From an uncultured Alphaproteobacteria bacterium (lineage in GTDB: Bacteria > Pseudomonadota > Alphaproteobacteria > Rs-D84), in contig CATOOF010000001.1 in assembly GCA_951801825.1 (NCBI GenBank), positions 134,936 through 198,935 on the forward strand: a stretch of 64,000 bases of DNA. The letters run 5' to 3'. Positions 37,511-46,072 of the stretch are shown in pieces. Position 1 is the first letter of the stretch. Each line of letters begins with the position of its first letter. Position numbers and translations under genes: made by a program. The notes beneath the pieces are model-generated. The model searched no databases. It worked only from the letters and a program-made list of their open reading frames with translations, and was not told the origin of the DNA.

Positions 37511-38766
37511 TATTCGTTCCTCAATACGTCAACCGGGTCTGTGGATGCCGCCTTCCATGCGGGGTACAGCGTTGCCACAAATGCCAGCGCCACCGCCAGC
37601 AGTGCAATTCCCAAAACAGATGAAATCGACAGTTTTGATGGCAGCTCAGACAAATAATATAAATCTGCCGGAAACAGGTCGCGCCCCGTCATAAACTGTA
37701 CCGCCTTGCGTATGGGTTCTATATAGACAGCCACAACAACCCCCAACAAGGTTCCAACCATCGCCCCAATGACACCTATGCTGGTGCCGGACAGTATAAA
37801 TATCTTCATCATTGCGCGACGCGATACGCCGAACGTACGCAAGACCGCAATATCCTTGGACTTGTCCTTTACCAGCATTACCAGCGAAGAAACAATATTA
37901 AACGCAGCGACGATAACAATCAGCATCAGTATCAAAAACATAACGTTTGATTCCACCTGCAGGGCGCCGACAAACCCGCGGTTCAAATCGCGCCAGTCAC
38001 GAACAACGAATCCCTCTGGCAGCAACCGTGACAAACTATCTGCCACCGCGCGCGTATCTTCGGGATTGCGCAGGAACAAGTCTATATGTGTTGCCGCATT
38101 TCCAATATTTAAATATTTCTGGGCCGTTTCCAGCGGCATGAAAATATATCCTGAATCATACTCGTACATGCCCATAAAAAACGACGACATCACAGGGTAT
38201 GCCATAATCCGCGGCATCGTACCAAACGGCGTCGGTGTGGCCCCCGCGGCAGACACCAGCGATATCTTGTCCCCCATTGTCACGTTCAGCGCCCGGGTCA
38301 AACCCGCCCCCGCGACCAGTTCCCCGTCTTTTATTTCCGCAATTGGCCGGCCATATATTTTTGTACCGTTGTCCACCTTTGCCTGCAGATCGCCCATGCG
38401 TATACCGCGCACCATTGCACCGGTGTTGTTCCCGTTTGCGGTCGCCATTACCTGGCCCTCTGCAATGGGGACGATATCGGTTGCCCGCGCAGCGACCACC
38501 TTGTTCTGGCGCATCTTTTCTATTAAAAAGTCATAATCGGCGATTGCACCGTCCTGGTGGTATACAACCACATGCCCATTCATTCCTATAATTCTGTTCA
38601 ACAGCGTGTCATGAAACCCCGCCATAACCGACATGACAACAATCAGCGTCGCCACCCCCAGCGCAATTCCAACCAGCGACACCCACGAAATCACGGAACC
38701 AAATCCGCGCTTTTTCGCCCACATGTATCGAAACGCAATTTTTCTCTCTAGTCTAGAAAACAACAT
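37510..38766 (-). CDS. lolC: Lipoprotein-releasing permease LolC/LolE
   Basis: This is an inner-membrane permease with one N-terminal membrane helix after ERKIAFRYMWAKKRGF, a large periplasmic domain (~45-270) and three C-terminal helices carrying FGVSRRAMMKIFILSG. A single LolC/E-type gene next to lolD suggests a homodimeric LolC2D2-like (LolF) transporter, as in many alphaproteobacteria. Thirteen bases separate it from the secretin-like gene upstream. Confidence 0.92.
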   Translation of the reverse strand: MLFSRLERKIAFRYMWAKKRGFGSVISWVSLVGIALGVATLIVVMSVMAGFHDTLLNRIIGMNGHVVVYHQDGAIADYDFLIEKMRQNKVVAARATDIVPIAEGQVMATANGNNTGAMVRGIRMGDLQAKVDNGTKIYGRPIAEIKDGELVAGAGLTRALNVTMGDKISLVSAAGATPTPFGTMPRIMAYPVMSSFFMGMYEYDSGYIFMPLETAQKYLNIGNAATHIDLFLRNPEDTRAVADSLSRLLPEGFVVRDWRDLNRGFVGALQVESNVMFLILMLIVIVAAFNIVSSLVMLVKDKSKDIAVLRTFGVSRRAMMKIFILSGTSIGVIGAMVGTLLGVVVAVYIEPIRKAVQFMTGRDLFPADLYYLSELPSKLSISSVLGIALLAVALAFVATLYPAWKAASTDPVDVLRNE

Positions 38767-38779
38767 TTATCATATTCCC

Positions 38780-40111
38780 CTATTCTGACAAAAACGCCCG
38801 CAATGCATCCCCGGCCAGTGGCGTAAACGAATTATCCGGCACATCGGCGGCTTCAACAATTGATATGATACGCGGACTCATAAACACGACCAGTTCTGCA
38901 AACGGGCTTATCAGTGTTTCGGGCGTCGTTACAAAAGAATGTGTTGGAATACCGATTATGACATAATTGTCCCCGACACTTGACGGGATTGTAAAAGAAG
39001 ACAACTCTCCCTGGCCGGTTCTCAAAACAATTTTTGCATCAATTTTTTTATATCCGCCGAAATTTCCATATTTCCCGGTTGCACCAATAATCAAATCTGT
39101 TTCCAGGCGCTCCTCCTTGCCGCACTGGCCGATATCAAAGCGTGACTGCCATCCGTTTGGCACGGCAAAAGTACCCTGGGATATCAGAACGACATTTGAC
39201 TGCTGTGCCAAAAACTCCTGCAGTGTTTTTGTATTTATCTCCGGCCCAACAACCAATGCACGCCCGACCACGCCCGGTATCGACATGCGAACATTTTTAT
39301 CCCCGAACGCCGGCAACAGGTTCATCCAAATAATCGGGTTATCTGTTTTCGGATACACGCGGTAAACATCGATATCCCATGCAATCATGAACTTTTTTGA
39401 TGATATGTCGGCGATAATGCGCGCAACCTCACGCTCGGTCTGATAGTTTCCCTCAAACACGACCGTCTTGTCCTGCCAGTTTACCAGCAGGTTTCGCATA
39501 TCGGCCCCATGCATCGCGTCCAGCAACGCCATGATAATCGTTTCATCACGGGGCATCTTAATCATCCATTTCGCACGATGCGTCAGATGCAGCTCTGCCG
39601 CGGCGGCATCATAAGAGTAATATGCGCGCCCCATTTTCGCCATCAGCTCAACCGCATCCGACAGTGCCCCCGACTGGATAGAGCCGGTAATTTTTTCTAT
39701 ACCCTCTTCATCCTCTACAACGGCGATGTCGGTTCCGCTAAGCAGTTTGTTCAGCGCCTGTTTTACGGTCAGCTGCTTAAACTCGTAATCCGACACATGC
39801 AGATCCGGCAGTTCGTCGCCCATATCCAAACGCACCACCTCTATTTTTTCTTCCGGTATGACGGATACAACACTCTGGTTATTCCAGTCGACATTACACC
39901 GCTTTGGCAGCTCTATGGAAAAACGACGCGCGGTGTCGGTTGTCAGTGCCGCCTTTTTAGGAAAAATAGGAACCGAGTTTTCATCAATTACCAAGTTATC
40001 AACAACTGTTACGGTGTCAAACTGCGGCACATCTTTCTGGGCCGCACGCTGGGCGCATGCCGCACACACTGCCGCCGCAATCGCCAAGTAAATAAATCTG
40101 CTTTTCTTCAT
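38780..40111 (-). CDS. Secretin-like lipoprotein (type IVb pilus PilN/BfpB-like)
   Basis: A lipobox (AVCAAC) follows the signal peptide. Residues ~105-150 resemble an STN/N0 domain (YEFKQLTVKQALNKLLSGTDIAVV). The C-terminus has the secretin-type ELVVFMSPRII. The intervening residues show the beta-rich pattern of short secretin cores, but the conserved VPxLGxIP lip motif is not visible. It may be a lipoprotein secretin of a type IVb pilus or a related assembly. No pilus ATPase or pilin is nearby. A small gene precedes it by 12 bases. Confidence 0.55.
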   Translation of the reverse strand: MKKSRFIYLAIAAAVCAACAQRAAQKDVPQFDTVTVVDNLVIDENSVPIFPKKAALTTDTARRFSIELPKRCNVDWNNQSVVSVIPEEKIEVVRLDMGDELPDLHVSDYEFKQLTVKQALNKLLSGTDIAVVEDEEGIEKITGSIQSGALSDAVELMAKMGRAYYSYDAAAAELHLTHRAKWMIKMPRDETIIMALLDAMHGADMRNLLVNWQDKTVVFEGNYQTEREVARIIADISSKKFMIAWDIDVYRVYPKTDNPIIWMNLLPAFGDKNVRMSIPGVVGRALVVGPEINTKTLQEFLAQQSNVVLISQGTFAVPNGWQSRFDIGQCGKEERLETDLIIGATGKYGNFGGYKKIDAKIVLRTGQGELSSFTIPSSVGDNYVIIGIPTHSFVTTPETLISPFAELVVFMSPRIISIVEAADVPDNSFTPLAGDALRAFLSE

Positions 40112-40123
40112 CGCCTGCCCCCG

Positions 40124-40444
40124 CTATATGTTCATCAGTTTTTCAAATTCTTCCAGCGTCATTTCGTATATTGGCCGCTGGGACGGTGTTGTCAAATCAC
40201 GCACGCGCTCGTACTGCTGATGAAAACGCTCTACCAGGGTCCGAACCTCTGGCGCGACATTTCCCGCCTCTATCAAACGGCGCCCATATTCATAAACAAA
40301 TTCCAGCGTGTCGGCCGCAAAGAAACGCCCGACATAGTTTTCCATTGCAATACCGCCCTTTTGCACACAGATTGCCGACATCATCATCGTCATCTGATTG
40401 TAAAAGTTTGCCATTTTAATAAAATTCTGAACGGTTATCGCCAT
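40124..40444 (-). CDS. Unknown small protein, 106 aa
   Basis: I do not recognise it. It is predicted helical with no signal peptide (MAITVQNFIKMANFYNQMTM...), with a Tyr/Phe/Glu-rich C-terminal half. AAGGAG is well placed upstream of the ATG. It lies 12 bases before the secretin-like gene on the same strand, so it may be an accessory factor for that protein. It is divergent from the 40520 lipoprotein. Confidence 0.7.
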   Translation of the reverse strand: MAITVQNFIKMANFYNQMTMMMSAICVQKGGIAMENYVGRFFAADTLEFVYEYGRRLIEAGNVAPEVRTLVERFHQQYERVRDLTTPSQRPIYEMTLEEFEKLMNI

Positions 40445-40483
40445 TGGCGTATCTCCTTGCCCTTTTTGGCATTATAAAAAGTA

Positions 40484-40512
40484 TTGATACATAAACGCAA
40501 TTAAATTATAAT
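40484..40512 (+). promoter_or_regulatory. Sigma-70-type promoter, leaderless start
   Basis: TTGATA (40484-40489), a 17-base spacer and TATAAT (40507-40512) are followed only seven bases later by the ATG of the lipoprotein gene at 40520, with no ribosome site. Transcription would begin at or next to the start codon. Confidence 0.7.
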
Positions 40513-40519
40513 AAAAATC

Positions 40520-40906
40520 ATGAGAATAAAATGCATAATGGCAATTTTTTGTTTGTTTGTGGCGGCATGTTCGTCACCGAACCGCGGCAGTATTGATGAC
40601 GCCACCGTCCTTAACTGGGAGAACGAGGCCGTAACAACCGAACAGTTTGTCCGCGATCACAAGGCGTGCCTGGGCATAACAAAACCATCATACCTGCCCC
40701 GGTCGCGTCTGGCAAAACTTATTGCCCCGAACCAGAGCGGCATGATGCCCGACTGGGACGGGCTGTGGGTAACGTTCCAGTCAAACGAATACAAGGACGT
40801 GGGCCAGCGCAGCCTGATGTCGGTACCACGCAACACAACATCAAAATCCGTTGGCTCTTACCGCAAATGCATGTTCCGCCGCGGATACCTGTTGCGTGCA
40901 ATGTAA
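40520..40906 (+). CDS. Small lipoprotein, 128 aa
   Basis: The signal peptide ends in the lipobox FVAACSS (Cys ~18). The mature part has two further Cys (KACLGIT, RKCMFRRGY), an aromatic DWDGLWVTFQ stretch and a basic C-terminus. The family is unknown. The start codon is predicted to lie at the transcription start (leaderless). ftsQ follows after about 50 bases with its own -10 element. Confidence 0.72.
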   Translation: MRIKCIMAIFCLFVAACSSPNRGSIDDATVLNWENEAVTTEQFVRDHKACLGITKPSYLPRSRLAKLIAPNQSGMMPDWDGLWVTFQSNEYKDVGQRSLMSVPRNTTSKSVGSYRKCMFRRGYLLRAM

Positions 40907-40946
40907 TTTTTTTCCACGCCCCCTTTTTTATCGCTTAAAAATATGC

Positions 40947-40952
40947 TATAAT
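40947..40952 (+). promoter_or_regulatory. Extended -10 element of ftsQ, leaderless start
   Basis: TATAAT preceded by TGC (extended -10) lies seven bases before the ftsQ ATG at 40960. There is no convincing -35 and no ribosome site, so a leaderless mRNA is expected. Confidence 0.55.
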
Positions 40953-40959
40953 TTGTGGC

Positions 40960-41640
40960 ATGAGACGCTCTATCTGGTTTTGGCTGTGCTTTATATTGTC
41001 AATTGTTTTGGCAACATATTTTGCCGTGCGAATAATTATGACCGCAATGGGTCACGGCAACGCGGCACGCGTTCGAACAATATCTATATCCGCAGATATG
41101 CGCGGCCCTGATTTGAATCCTGTGGCGACGGCCGCGGCGGTGGCCCCTGGAACCCACACGTACAAGGTTGACCTGGCCGCGCTGAACATGCGCATTGCCG
41201 CCACACCCGGCGTGCGCGACACGGCGGTACGCCGCATGCCAAACGGCAACCTTAAGGTAAAGGTAAAAATGCATCATGCCGTGGCCCAGTGGACGGACGG
41301 AACGGCGTATTTTCCTCTATCTGCGGACGGAACAATTGTAAAGCGGCCGACCGACACCCGTGATGTGTCGTCAATCGTTTTTCGCGGCCCCGTACCCGGG
41401 GACATATCCGAAATAACAAAGGCCGCGCACAACATGACTGGAAAATTGGATTACCTTGAATGGATTGAGGGGCGCCGCTGGAACATGCAGACAATCGGCG
41501 GCATAACCGTCATGTTGCCCGAAGAAAATCCGGCGGCCGCAATCGCGGGGCTTATGGTGCTGGATGAAAAGCATAACCTGCTGTCGCGCGACATCTCTGT
41601 AATCGACATGCGTGACGAGGCCCGCATATTGGTAAAATAA
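40960..41640 (+). CDS. ftsQ: Cell division protein FtsQ
   Basis: FtsQ links early and late divisome proteins in the periplasm. This is a short cytoplasmic start, one membrane helix (IWFWLCFILSIVLATYFAV) and a POTRA/FtsQ domain with AATPGVRDTAVRRMPNGNLKVKV, AVAQWTDGTAYFPLSADGTIV and a C-terminal ISVIDMRDEARILVK. It is short (226 aa) compared with typical ~250-300 aa FtsQ. ftsA lies four bases downstream. The rest of the dcw cluster (murC, ddl, ftsZ) is not adjacent. Confidence 0.82.
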   Translation: MRRSIWFWLCFILSIVLATYFAVRIIMTAMGHGNAARVRTISISADMRGPDLNPVATAAAVAPGTHTYKVDLAALNMRIAATPGVRDTAVRRMPNGNLKVKVKMHHAVAQWTDGTAYFPLSADGTIVKRPTDTRDVSSIVFRGPVPGDISEITKAAHNMTGKLDYLEWIEGRRWNMQTIGGITVMLPEENPAAAIAGLMVLDEKHNLLSRDISVIDMRDEARILVK

Positions 41641-41644
41641 AAAA

Positions 41645-43429
41645 GTGAACCTGTTTGATTCATCTTTTCTGTGCCTGGATATAGGCGCCGCGGGCGTACG
41701 CGGATGTGCGCATCGCGTTCGCAACGCACGCATCGACAAATCGGCCGTATTCGCAATGGACAGCCGCGACACCGTATACGCATTAAAATCAGTGATTGAC
41801 GAACTGGAACGCCAAATAGGCGCACATTTCGACGCGGCGTATGTAACAGGCGATTTCGGCGCCGCACATTTTGAAATGACCGCAAAAAGCACCACATGGG
41901 GTGGCGAACATAAAATCACCCCGTCTGATGTTCGTGCTCAAATAGCACAAATTACCGCACCCGACGGATTTTATCCAATGCATATCGTGCCATTGCGCTA
42001 TGACACGCCGGGGGCCCGGAACATAATATCGCCCATGGGCCACACGGACCACGCACTGATATCCGCGTTTGGCGCAATATTCTATGACCAGTCTCGCCTG
42101 GATGAAATAACCGCGGCAATGCGCCGTGCGCACATCCAGGCCGCCGGATTTTTCGACCCTCATTTTCTTGTCAGCGCCACGTTGCGCCGCCCGCATGAAA
42201 ACATAATGATTGTTGATTTGGGGGATGCGTTTACAACGGCATCCATCTGGACGGACCGCGGACCGGTAATGCTGAAAAAACTGCCAATCGGCGGTGCCAA
42301 AATAACATCTGATATTGCGGACAAAATGCAGCTGGATTCGGACGCCGCCCAACGGGTAAAACGTGCCGTTGCATCATTGGCCCCCCAGGAAATGGACCGG
42401 TTTACCCCGGCCGACCCGGCATATGATTTTTCACGTGCCGACATAAACGAAATAATTTTGCCGCGCATGGTTGAAATTGCCGGCCTGATAAAAGACGCGG
42501 CATCGGCGGCTATTACAAAATACCGCCCGTCCAGAATATTGCTGTCCGGCGGCGGCGCCGAGATGGCGGGCGTTTGCGAATTTTTTGAAAATATTTTTTC
42601 CATTCCCACGCAAAAGCTGCCCTATGACACGGGTCCGCGCGCATTGGCGGCGCACATCTGGTCATTGCAGAAACCGCGAATTGCGGCCGCACTGCGCCGC
42701 CAGGAAAAATGGCTGCGGCGCACGGACTGGCTGCGGCGTGTCACACATATCAAACCCCGCCGGCACGCGCGCCCACGGTTCATCCCTATAATGCCCAGCA
42801 CATTGTGCTTTAACATGCGCCGGCCTGAAACATACACCCTGTTTAAGTCAGGCGGTATATCAATGATTCACGTTGACATAATGGATGGCTTTTATGTCGA
42901 CCGCATTGCGGGCAGTATTGCCGAATTAAAACAAATCCGCGCCAAAACCACCGCGCATCTGCACGTGCATTTAATGACGGAAAGTCCGTCTGTCTGGGCG
43001 GCGGATGCAATCGCGGCCGGGGCGGATACGGTCGTGGTATCTACAAACACATCCGGACTGCGCGCGGCCCTGCGCGAAATAAAGGCTGCCGGACGACGCG
43101 CGGGCGTGGCACTGAACCCGGATTCGTCCGTTGCGATATTAAAGCCTGTTTTGCGCGAAATAGACGAAGTGATGGTAATGTCTGTGGCCCCGGGCGCGGC
43201 GGGTCAGAAATTTGATTCCGACGCGATAAAAAAGATATCCGTATTAAATGCGACACGAAAAAAATACGGGCTGAAATTTACAATATCGGTCGACGGCGGA
43301 ATAAACGCCGATACCGCCCCAGAATGCTGGGCCGCCGGGGCGGACACACTGGTATCGGGTTCGTATCTGGCACGCAGTGCGGACTTTCCACTGGCCGTGC
43401 AAAGTCTGTTGCCCGATGCAAAAAAATAA
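41645..43429 (+). CDS. FtsA-like division ATPase fused to ribulose-phosphate 3-epimerase
   Basis: One open frame of 594 codons. Residues ~1-350 are FtsA-like: the actin-type phosphate loop (FLCLDIGAAGVRG), the second phosphate loop DLGDAFTTASIW (~191-202), IGGAKITSDIADKM and adenosine motif ILLSGGGAEMAGV. An amphipathic, Trp/Arg-rich helix (~353-369) matches the FtsA membrane-targeting tip. Residues ~378-594 are a complete Rpe barrel: PSTL, IHVDIMDG (His409, Asp411), HVHLM (His442) and SVDGGIN (Asp550), so the metal ligands are kept. GTG start; no ribosome site precedes the internal Met383. ftsQ is directly upstream and a terminator directly downstream. Confidence 0.85.
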   Translation: MNLFDSSFLCLDIGAAGVRGCAHRVRNARIDKSAVFAMDSRDTVYALKSVIDELERQIGAHFDAAYVTGDFGAAHFEMTAKSTTWGGEHKITPSDVRAQIAQITAPDGFYPMHIVPLRYDTPGARNIISPMGHTDHALISAFGAIFYDQSRLDEITAAMRRAHIQAAGFFDPHFLVSATLRRPHENIMIVDLGDAFTTASIWTDRGPVMLKKLPIGGAKITSDIADKMQLDSDAAQRVKRAVASLAPQEMDRFTPADPAYDFSRADINEIILPRMVEIAGLIKDAASAAITKYRPSRILLSGGGAEMAGVCEFFENIFSIPTQKLPYDTGPRALAAHIWSLQKPRIAAALRRQEKWLRRTDWLRRVTHIKPRRHARPRFIPIMPSTLCFNMRRPETYTLFKSGGISMIHVDIMDGFYVDRIAGSIAELKQIRAKTTAHLHVHLMTESPSVWAADAIAAGADTVVVSTNTSGLRAALREIKAAGRRAGVALNPDSSVAILKPVLREIDEVMVMSVAPGAAGQKFDSDAIKKISVLNATRKKYGLKFTISVDGGINADTAPECWAAGADTLVSGSYLARSADFPLAVQSLLPDAKK

Positions 43430-43459
43430 ATCCCGGAAATATCCGGGATTTATTTTTTT
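43428..43459. terminator. Bidirectional terminator after the ftsA-rpe fusion
   Basis: AAATCCCGGA (43428-43437) and TCCGGGATTT (43442-43451) form a ten-base-pair stem. It is followed by a seven-T run on the plus strand and an A-rich tract on the other side, so it could also end a minus-strand transcript. Confidence 0.85.
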
Positions 43460-43460
43460 G

Positions 43461-43628
43461 CAAACAACGCTTTTTTGGATTCGGCACGCAACCGCGCCAA
43501 AGAATCCGCAGGGATATGGGTTCGGAACCTGAAAAGTCCGTGTACGCAGTGTTCGCATCGCGAATGTTAATCCGCACAACAACTATGACCTGCAAACGCC
43601 CCGCAAACAACAGGAGCCATTTCCCAAT
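43461..43628 (-). other. Gene-free, hairpin-rich interval; possible small RNA
   Basis: No convincing protein gene lies between the fusion gene and tsaE. On the minus strand GGATTC-TTT-GGCGCG-GTTG-CGTGCC-GAATCC makes a long hairpin (43479-43509), TTCGC-GAT-GCGAA makes another (about 43555-43567), GGTTCCGAACC a third, and GCAGG can pair with CCTGC across them. The terminator at 43428-43459 would end such a transcript. It might be a small RNA, but I cannot match a named family. Confidence 0.35.
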
Positions 43629-44027
43629 TTAATCCACAACAATTTTCCGACCCTCCCCATGCGCTGTTATATGCACATGTATCGTCCCCCGCGGCAGCAT
43701 GCCCGCCGCAACATCGGGCCATTCTATCAGGGTGATATCGTTTTCTATGGCATAATCCAAGCCAATCTCGGCCAGTTCGTCCGCATCAGCAACACGGTAC
43801 AAATCAAAATGCGATATGCCGTCGTAATTTTGAACGATTGTAAATGTGGGACTGGGCACGACGGTATCCCCCCCGCGCAAGGTTTGAATTATTGCGCGTG
43901 CAATCTCAGACTTTCCCATTCCCAGGTTTCCATGCAGTGCAACCGTCACCGGTGCGTTCAGCGTACGCGCAAAATCCGCCGCCCACCGACGCATTTCCTC
44001 TACATTGTTTGAAATAAATTCTGCCAT
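43629..44027 (-). CDS. tsaE: tRNA threonylcarbamoyladenosine biosynthesis ATPase TsaE
   Basis: TsaE is the ATPase that drives t6A37 synthesis with TsaB and TsaD. It has Walker A HGNLGMGKSEIARAI, SPTFTIVQNY, the HFDLYRVAD motif and IEWPDVAAGMLP near the end. The 132-aa length is typical. It is three bases downstream of uvrB on the same strand and may be coupled to it. Confidence 0.93.
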   Translation of the reverse strand: MAEFISNNVEEMRRWAADFARTLNAPVTVALHGNLGMGKSEIARAIIQTLRGGDTVVPSPTFTIVQNYDGISHFDLYRVADADELAEIGLDYAIENDITLIEWPDVAAGMLPRGTIHVHITAHGEGRKIVVD

Positions 44028-44030
44028 TTA

Positions 44031-46022
44031 CTACTCCACCCGCAACAGGTCGTCTTCCAGTTTTCTTATCGCGTCGCGATATTCACCCGCCTCTTCAAAT
44101 TCCAAATCTTCGGCCGCACGCCGCATCTTTTTGGTAAGTTCTTTTATCTGTTTGCGTATGGAATCTGCATCCATAACGCCACCCGACTTGTCATATACGA
44201 ACCGCCGCTTTTTATCGGTTTTTTCCTCTTTTTCGCCAACCTCTGCGAATACAGCCTTGGTCACTGTGCGCGGCTTTATGCCATGGGCCTTGTTATATGC
44301 CATTTGTTTTTCGCGTCGTCTTGCCGTTTCACCCAATGCGGCATTCATAGAATCCGTCATCTTGTCTGCATACAGTATCACGCGGCCGTTTGCATTTCGC
44401 GCGGCACGTCCGATTGTCTGAATCAGCGAGCGTGTCGAACGCAAAAACCCTTCCTTGTCGGCATCCATAATCGCAACCAGTTCACATTCCGGAACATCCA
44501 GCCCCTCGCGCAACAGGTTTATTCCGACCAGCACATCGTACTTCCCCAGTCTTAGGTCACGCAGCAGTTCAATGCGTTCCAATGTTTCTATATCGCTGTG
44601 CAGATATTTTGCACGCACGCCATTTTCATTCAGATAGTCCGTCAGCTGTTCCGCCATTTTTTTAGTCAGTGTCGTTACCAGCACACGTCCGGATGTCTTT
44701 TTTATCTGGTCCAGCAAATCGTCAACCTGATTTTCGGTTGGCAGTACCTCGCACACCGGGTCCAGCAGACCCGTCGGCCGAATAACCTGTTCGGACACGA
44801 CACCGCCCGACTGGTCCAGTTCCCATGCGGCGGGTGTTGCGGATACAAATATCGTCTGGGGCCGCAGGGCATCCCACTCTTCAAACGTCAGCGGGCGGTT
44901 GTCAATGCACGCAGGCAGACGAAATCCATACTGTGACAGAGTTTCTTTTCGGGCGCGGTCCCCACGCGACATGGCGGAAATTTGAGGCACGGTAACATGA
45001 CTTTCGTCGATAAACAAAACGGCATCACGGGGCAGATACTCGAACAATGTCGGCGGCGGCTGACCGGGCGCACGCCCCGACAGATAACGCGAATAGTTTT
45101 CAATACCCCGGCACGTTCCGGTTGATTCCATCATCTCGATATCAAAATTCACACGCTCGCGCAGACGCTGTTCCTCTATATACTTCATATTTTCATGAAA
45201 ATATTCCAGCCGTTCTTTCAAATCGGTCTTTATCTGACCGATTGCCTGTAAAATAGACGGCATCGGTGTCGCATAGTGGGTATTGGGATACACCGCGATT
45301 CTGTCCAATCGCCGCAGTTTGGCCCCCGTCAGTGTATCAAACTCCCAAATCTCCTCTATCTCGTCGCCAAAGAAAGACATTTTCCATGCGCGGTCCAATG
45401 CATGCGACGGGAACACGTCCAGCGTATCGCCACGAACACGGAAATCGCCGCGCTCGAATGCGGTGTCGTTTCGCTTGTACTGAATATCAACCAGAGAGCG
45501 CATAACATCCTTCATGCCGATTTTGTCGCCCGCATTCAGTACCAGTTTCATTCCGGAATACTGCTCTGGGCTGCCCATACCGTAAATAGATGACACCGAT
45601 GATATAACGACAACATCGCGCTCTTCCAGCATGGCGCGTGTCGCACTGTGCCGCATCCGGTCCAGCTGTTCGTTTATCGCCGCGTCCTTGTCGATATAGG
45701 TATCTGTTGTCGGCATGTATGCCTCTGGCTGATAATAGTCATAGTATGAAACAAAATACTCTACGTGGTTGTGTGGGAAAAAAGATTTCATTTCGGTATA
45801 CAGCTGAGCCGCCAGAATTTTGTTCGGCGCCATGATAAGGGCCGGCCGCGACAAATCAGCTATAATATTTGCCATTGTAAATGTTTTGCCAGACCCCGTT
45901 ACACCTAATAAAACCTGGCTCTGGCGTCCATCGCGCACACCCCCGGCCAGCTCTGCAATCGCGGTCGGCTGATCGCCCATGGGTTTATAGTCACTGTGAA
46001 GATCAAATATGCTCTTTTTCAT
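44031..46022 (-). CDS. uvrB: Excinuclease ABC subunit B
   Basis: UvrB verifies DNA damage in nucleotide excision repair. Walker A is [13 protein letters not shown], the beta-hairpin region [11 protein letters not shown], helicase motifs include LFIDESHVT (DESH) and [14 protein letters not shown] and QTIGRAARN, and the C-terminal UVR motif ([17 protein letters not shown]) binds UvrC. The 663-aa length is normal. A 50-base gap separates it from the divergent AsmA gene. Confidence 0.97.
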   Translation of the reverse strand: MKKSIFDLHSDYKPMGDQPTAIAELAGGVRDGRQSQVLLGVTGSGKTFTMANIIADLSRPALIMAPNKILAAQLYTEMKSFFPHNHVEYFVSYYDYYQPEAYMPTTDTYIDKDAAINEQLDRMRHSATRAMLEERDVVVISSVSSIYGMGSPEQYSGMKLVLNAGDKIGMKDVMRSLVDIQYKRNDTAFERGDFRVRGDTLDVFPSHALDRAWKMSFFGDEIEEIWEFDTLTGAKLRRLDRIAVYPNTHYATPMPSILQAIGQIKTDLKERLEYFHENMKYIEEQRLRERVNFDIEMMESTGTCRGIENYSRYLSGRAPGQPPPTLFEYLPRDAVLFIDESHVTVPQISAMSRGDRARKETLSQYGFRLPACIDNRPLTFEEWDALRPQTIFVSATPAAWELDQSGGVVSEQVIRPTGLLDPVCEVLPTENQVDDLLDQIKKTSGRVLVTTLTKKMAEQLTDYLNENGVRAKYLHSDIETLERIELLRDLRLGKYDVLVGINLLREGLDVPECELVAIMDADKEGFLRSTRSLIQTIGRAARNANGRVILYADKMTDSMNAALGETARRREKQMAYNKAHGIKPRTVTKAVFAEVGEKEEKTDKKRRFVYDKSGGVMDADSIRKQIKELTKKMRRAAEDLEFEEAGEYRDAIRKLEDDLLRVE

Positions 46023-46072
46023 TGTTAATTGTTAATATAATCCATTATAATAAAAATACAAGGAAAGAGAAA

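Noticed and set aside
43278-43610. Long minus-strand open frame over the gap after the ftsA-rpe fusion
   Set aside because: It runs back through the terminator into the fusion gene, opens with TTG and gives no recognisable or compositionally normal protein; the hairpins explain the gap better.
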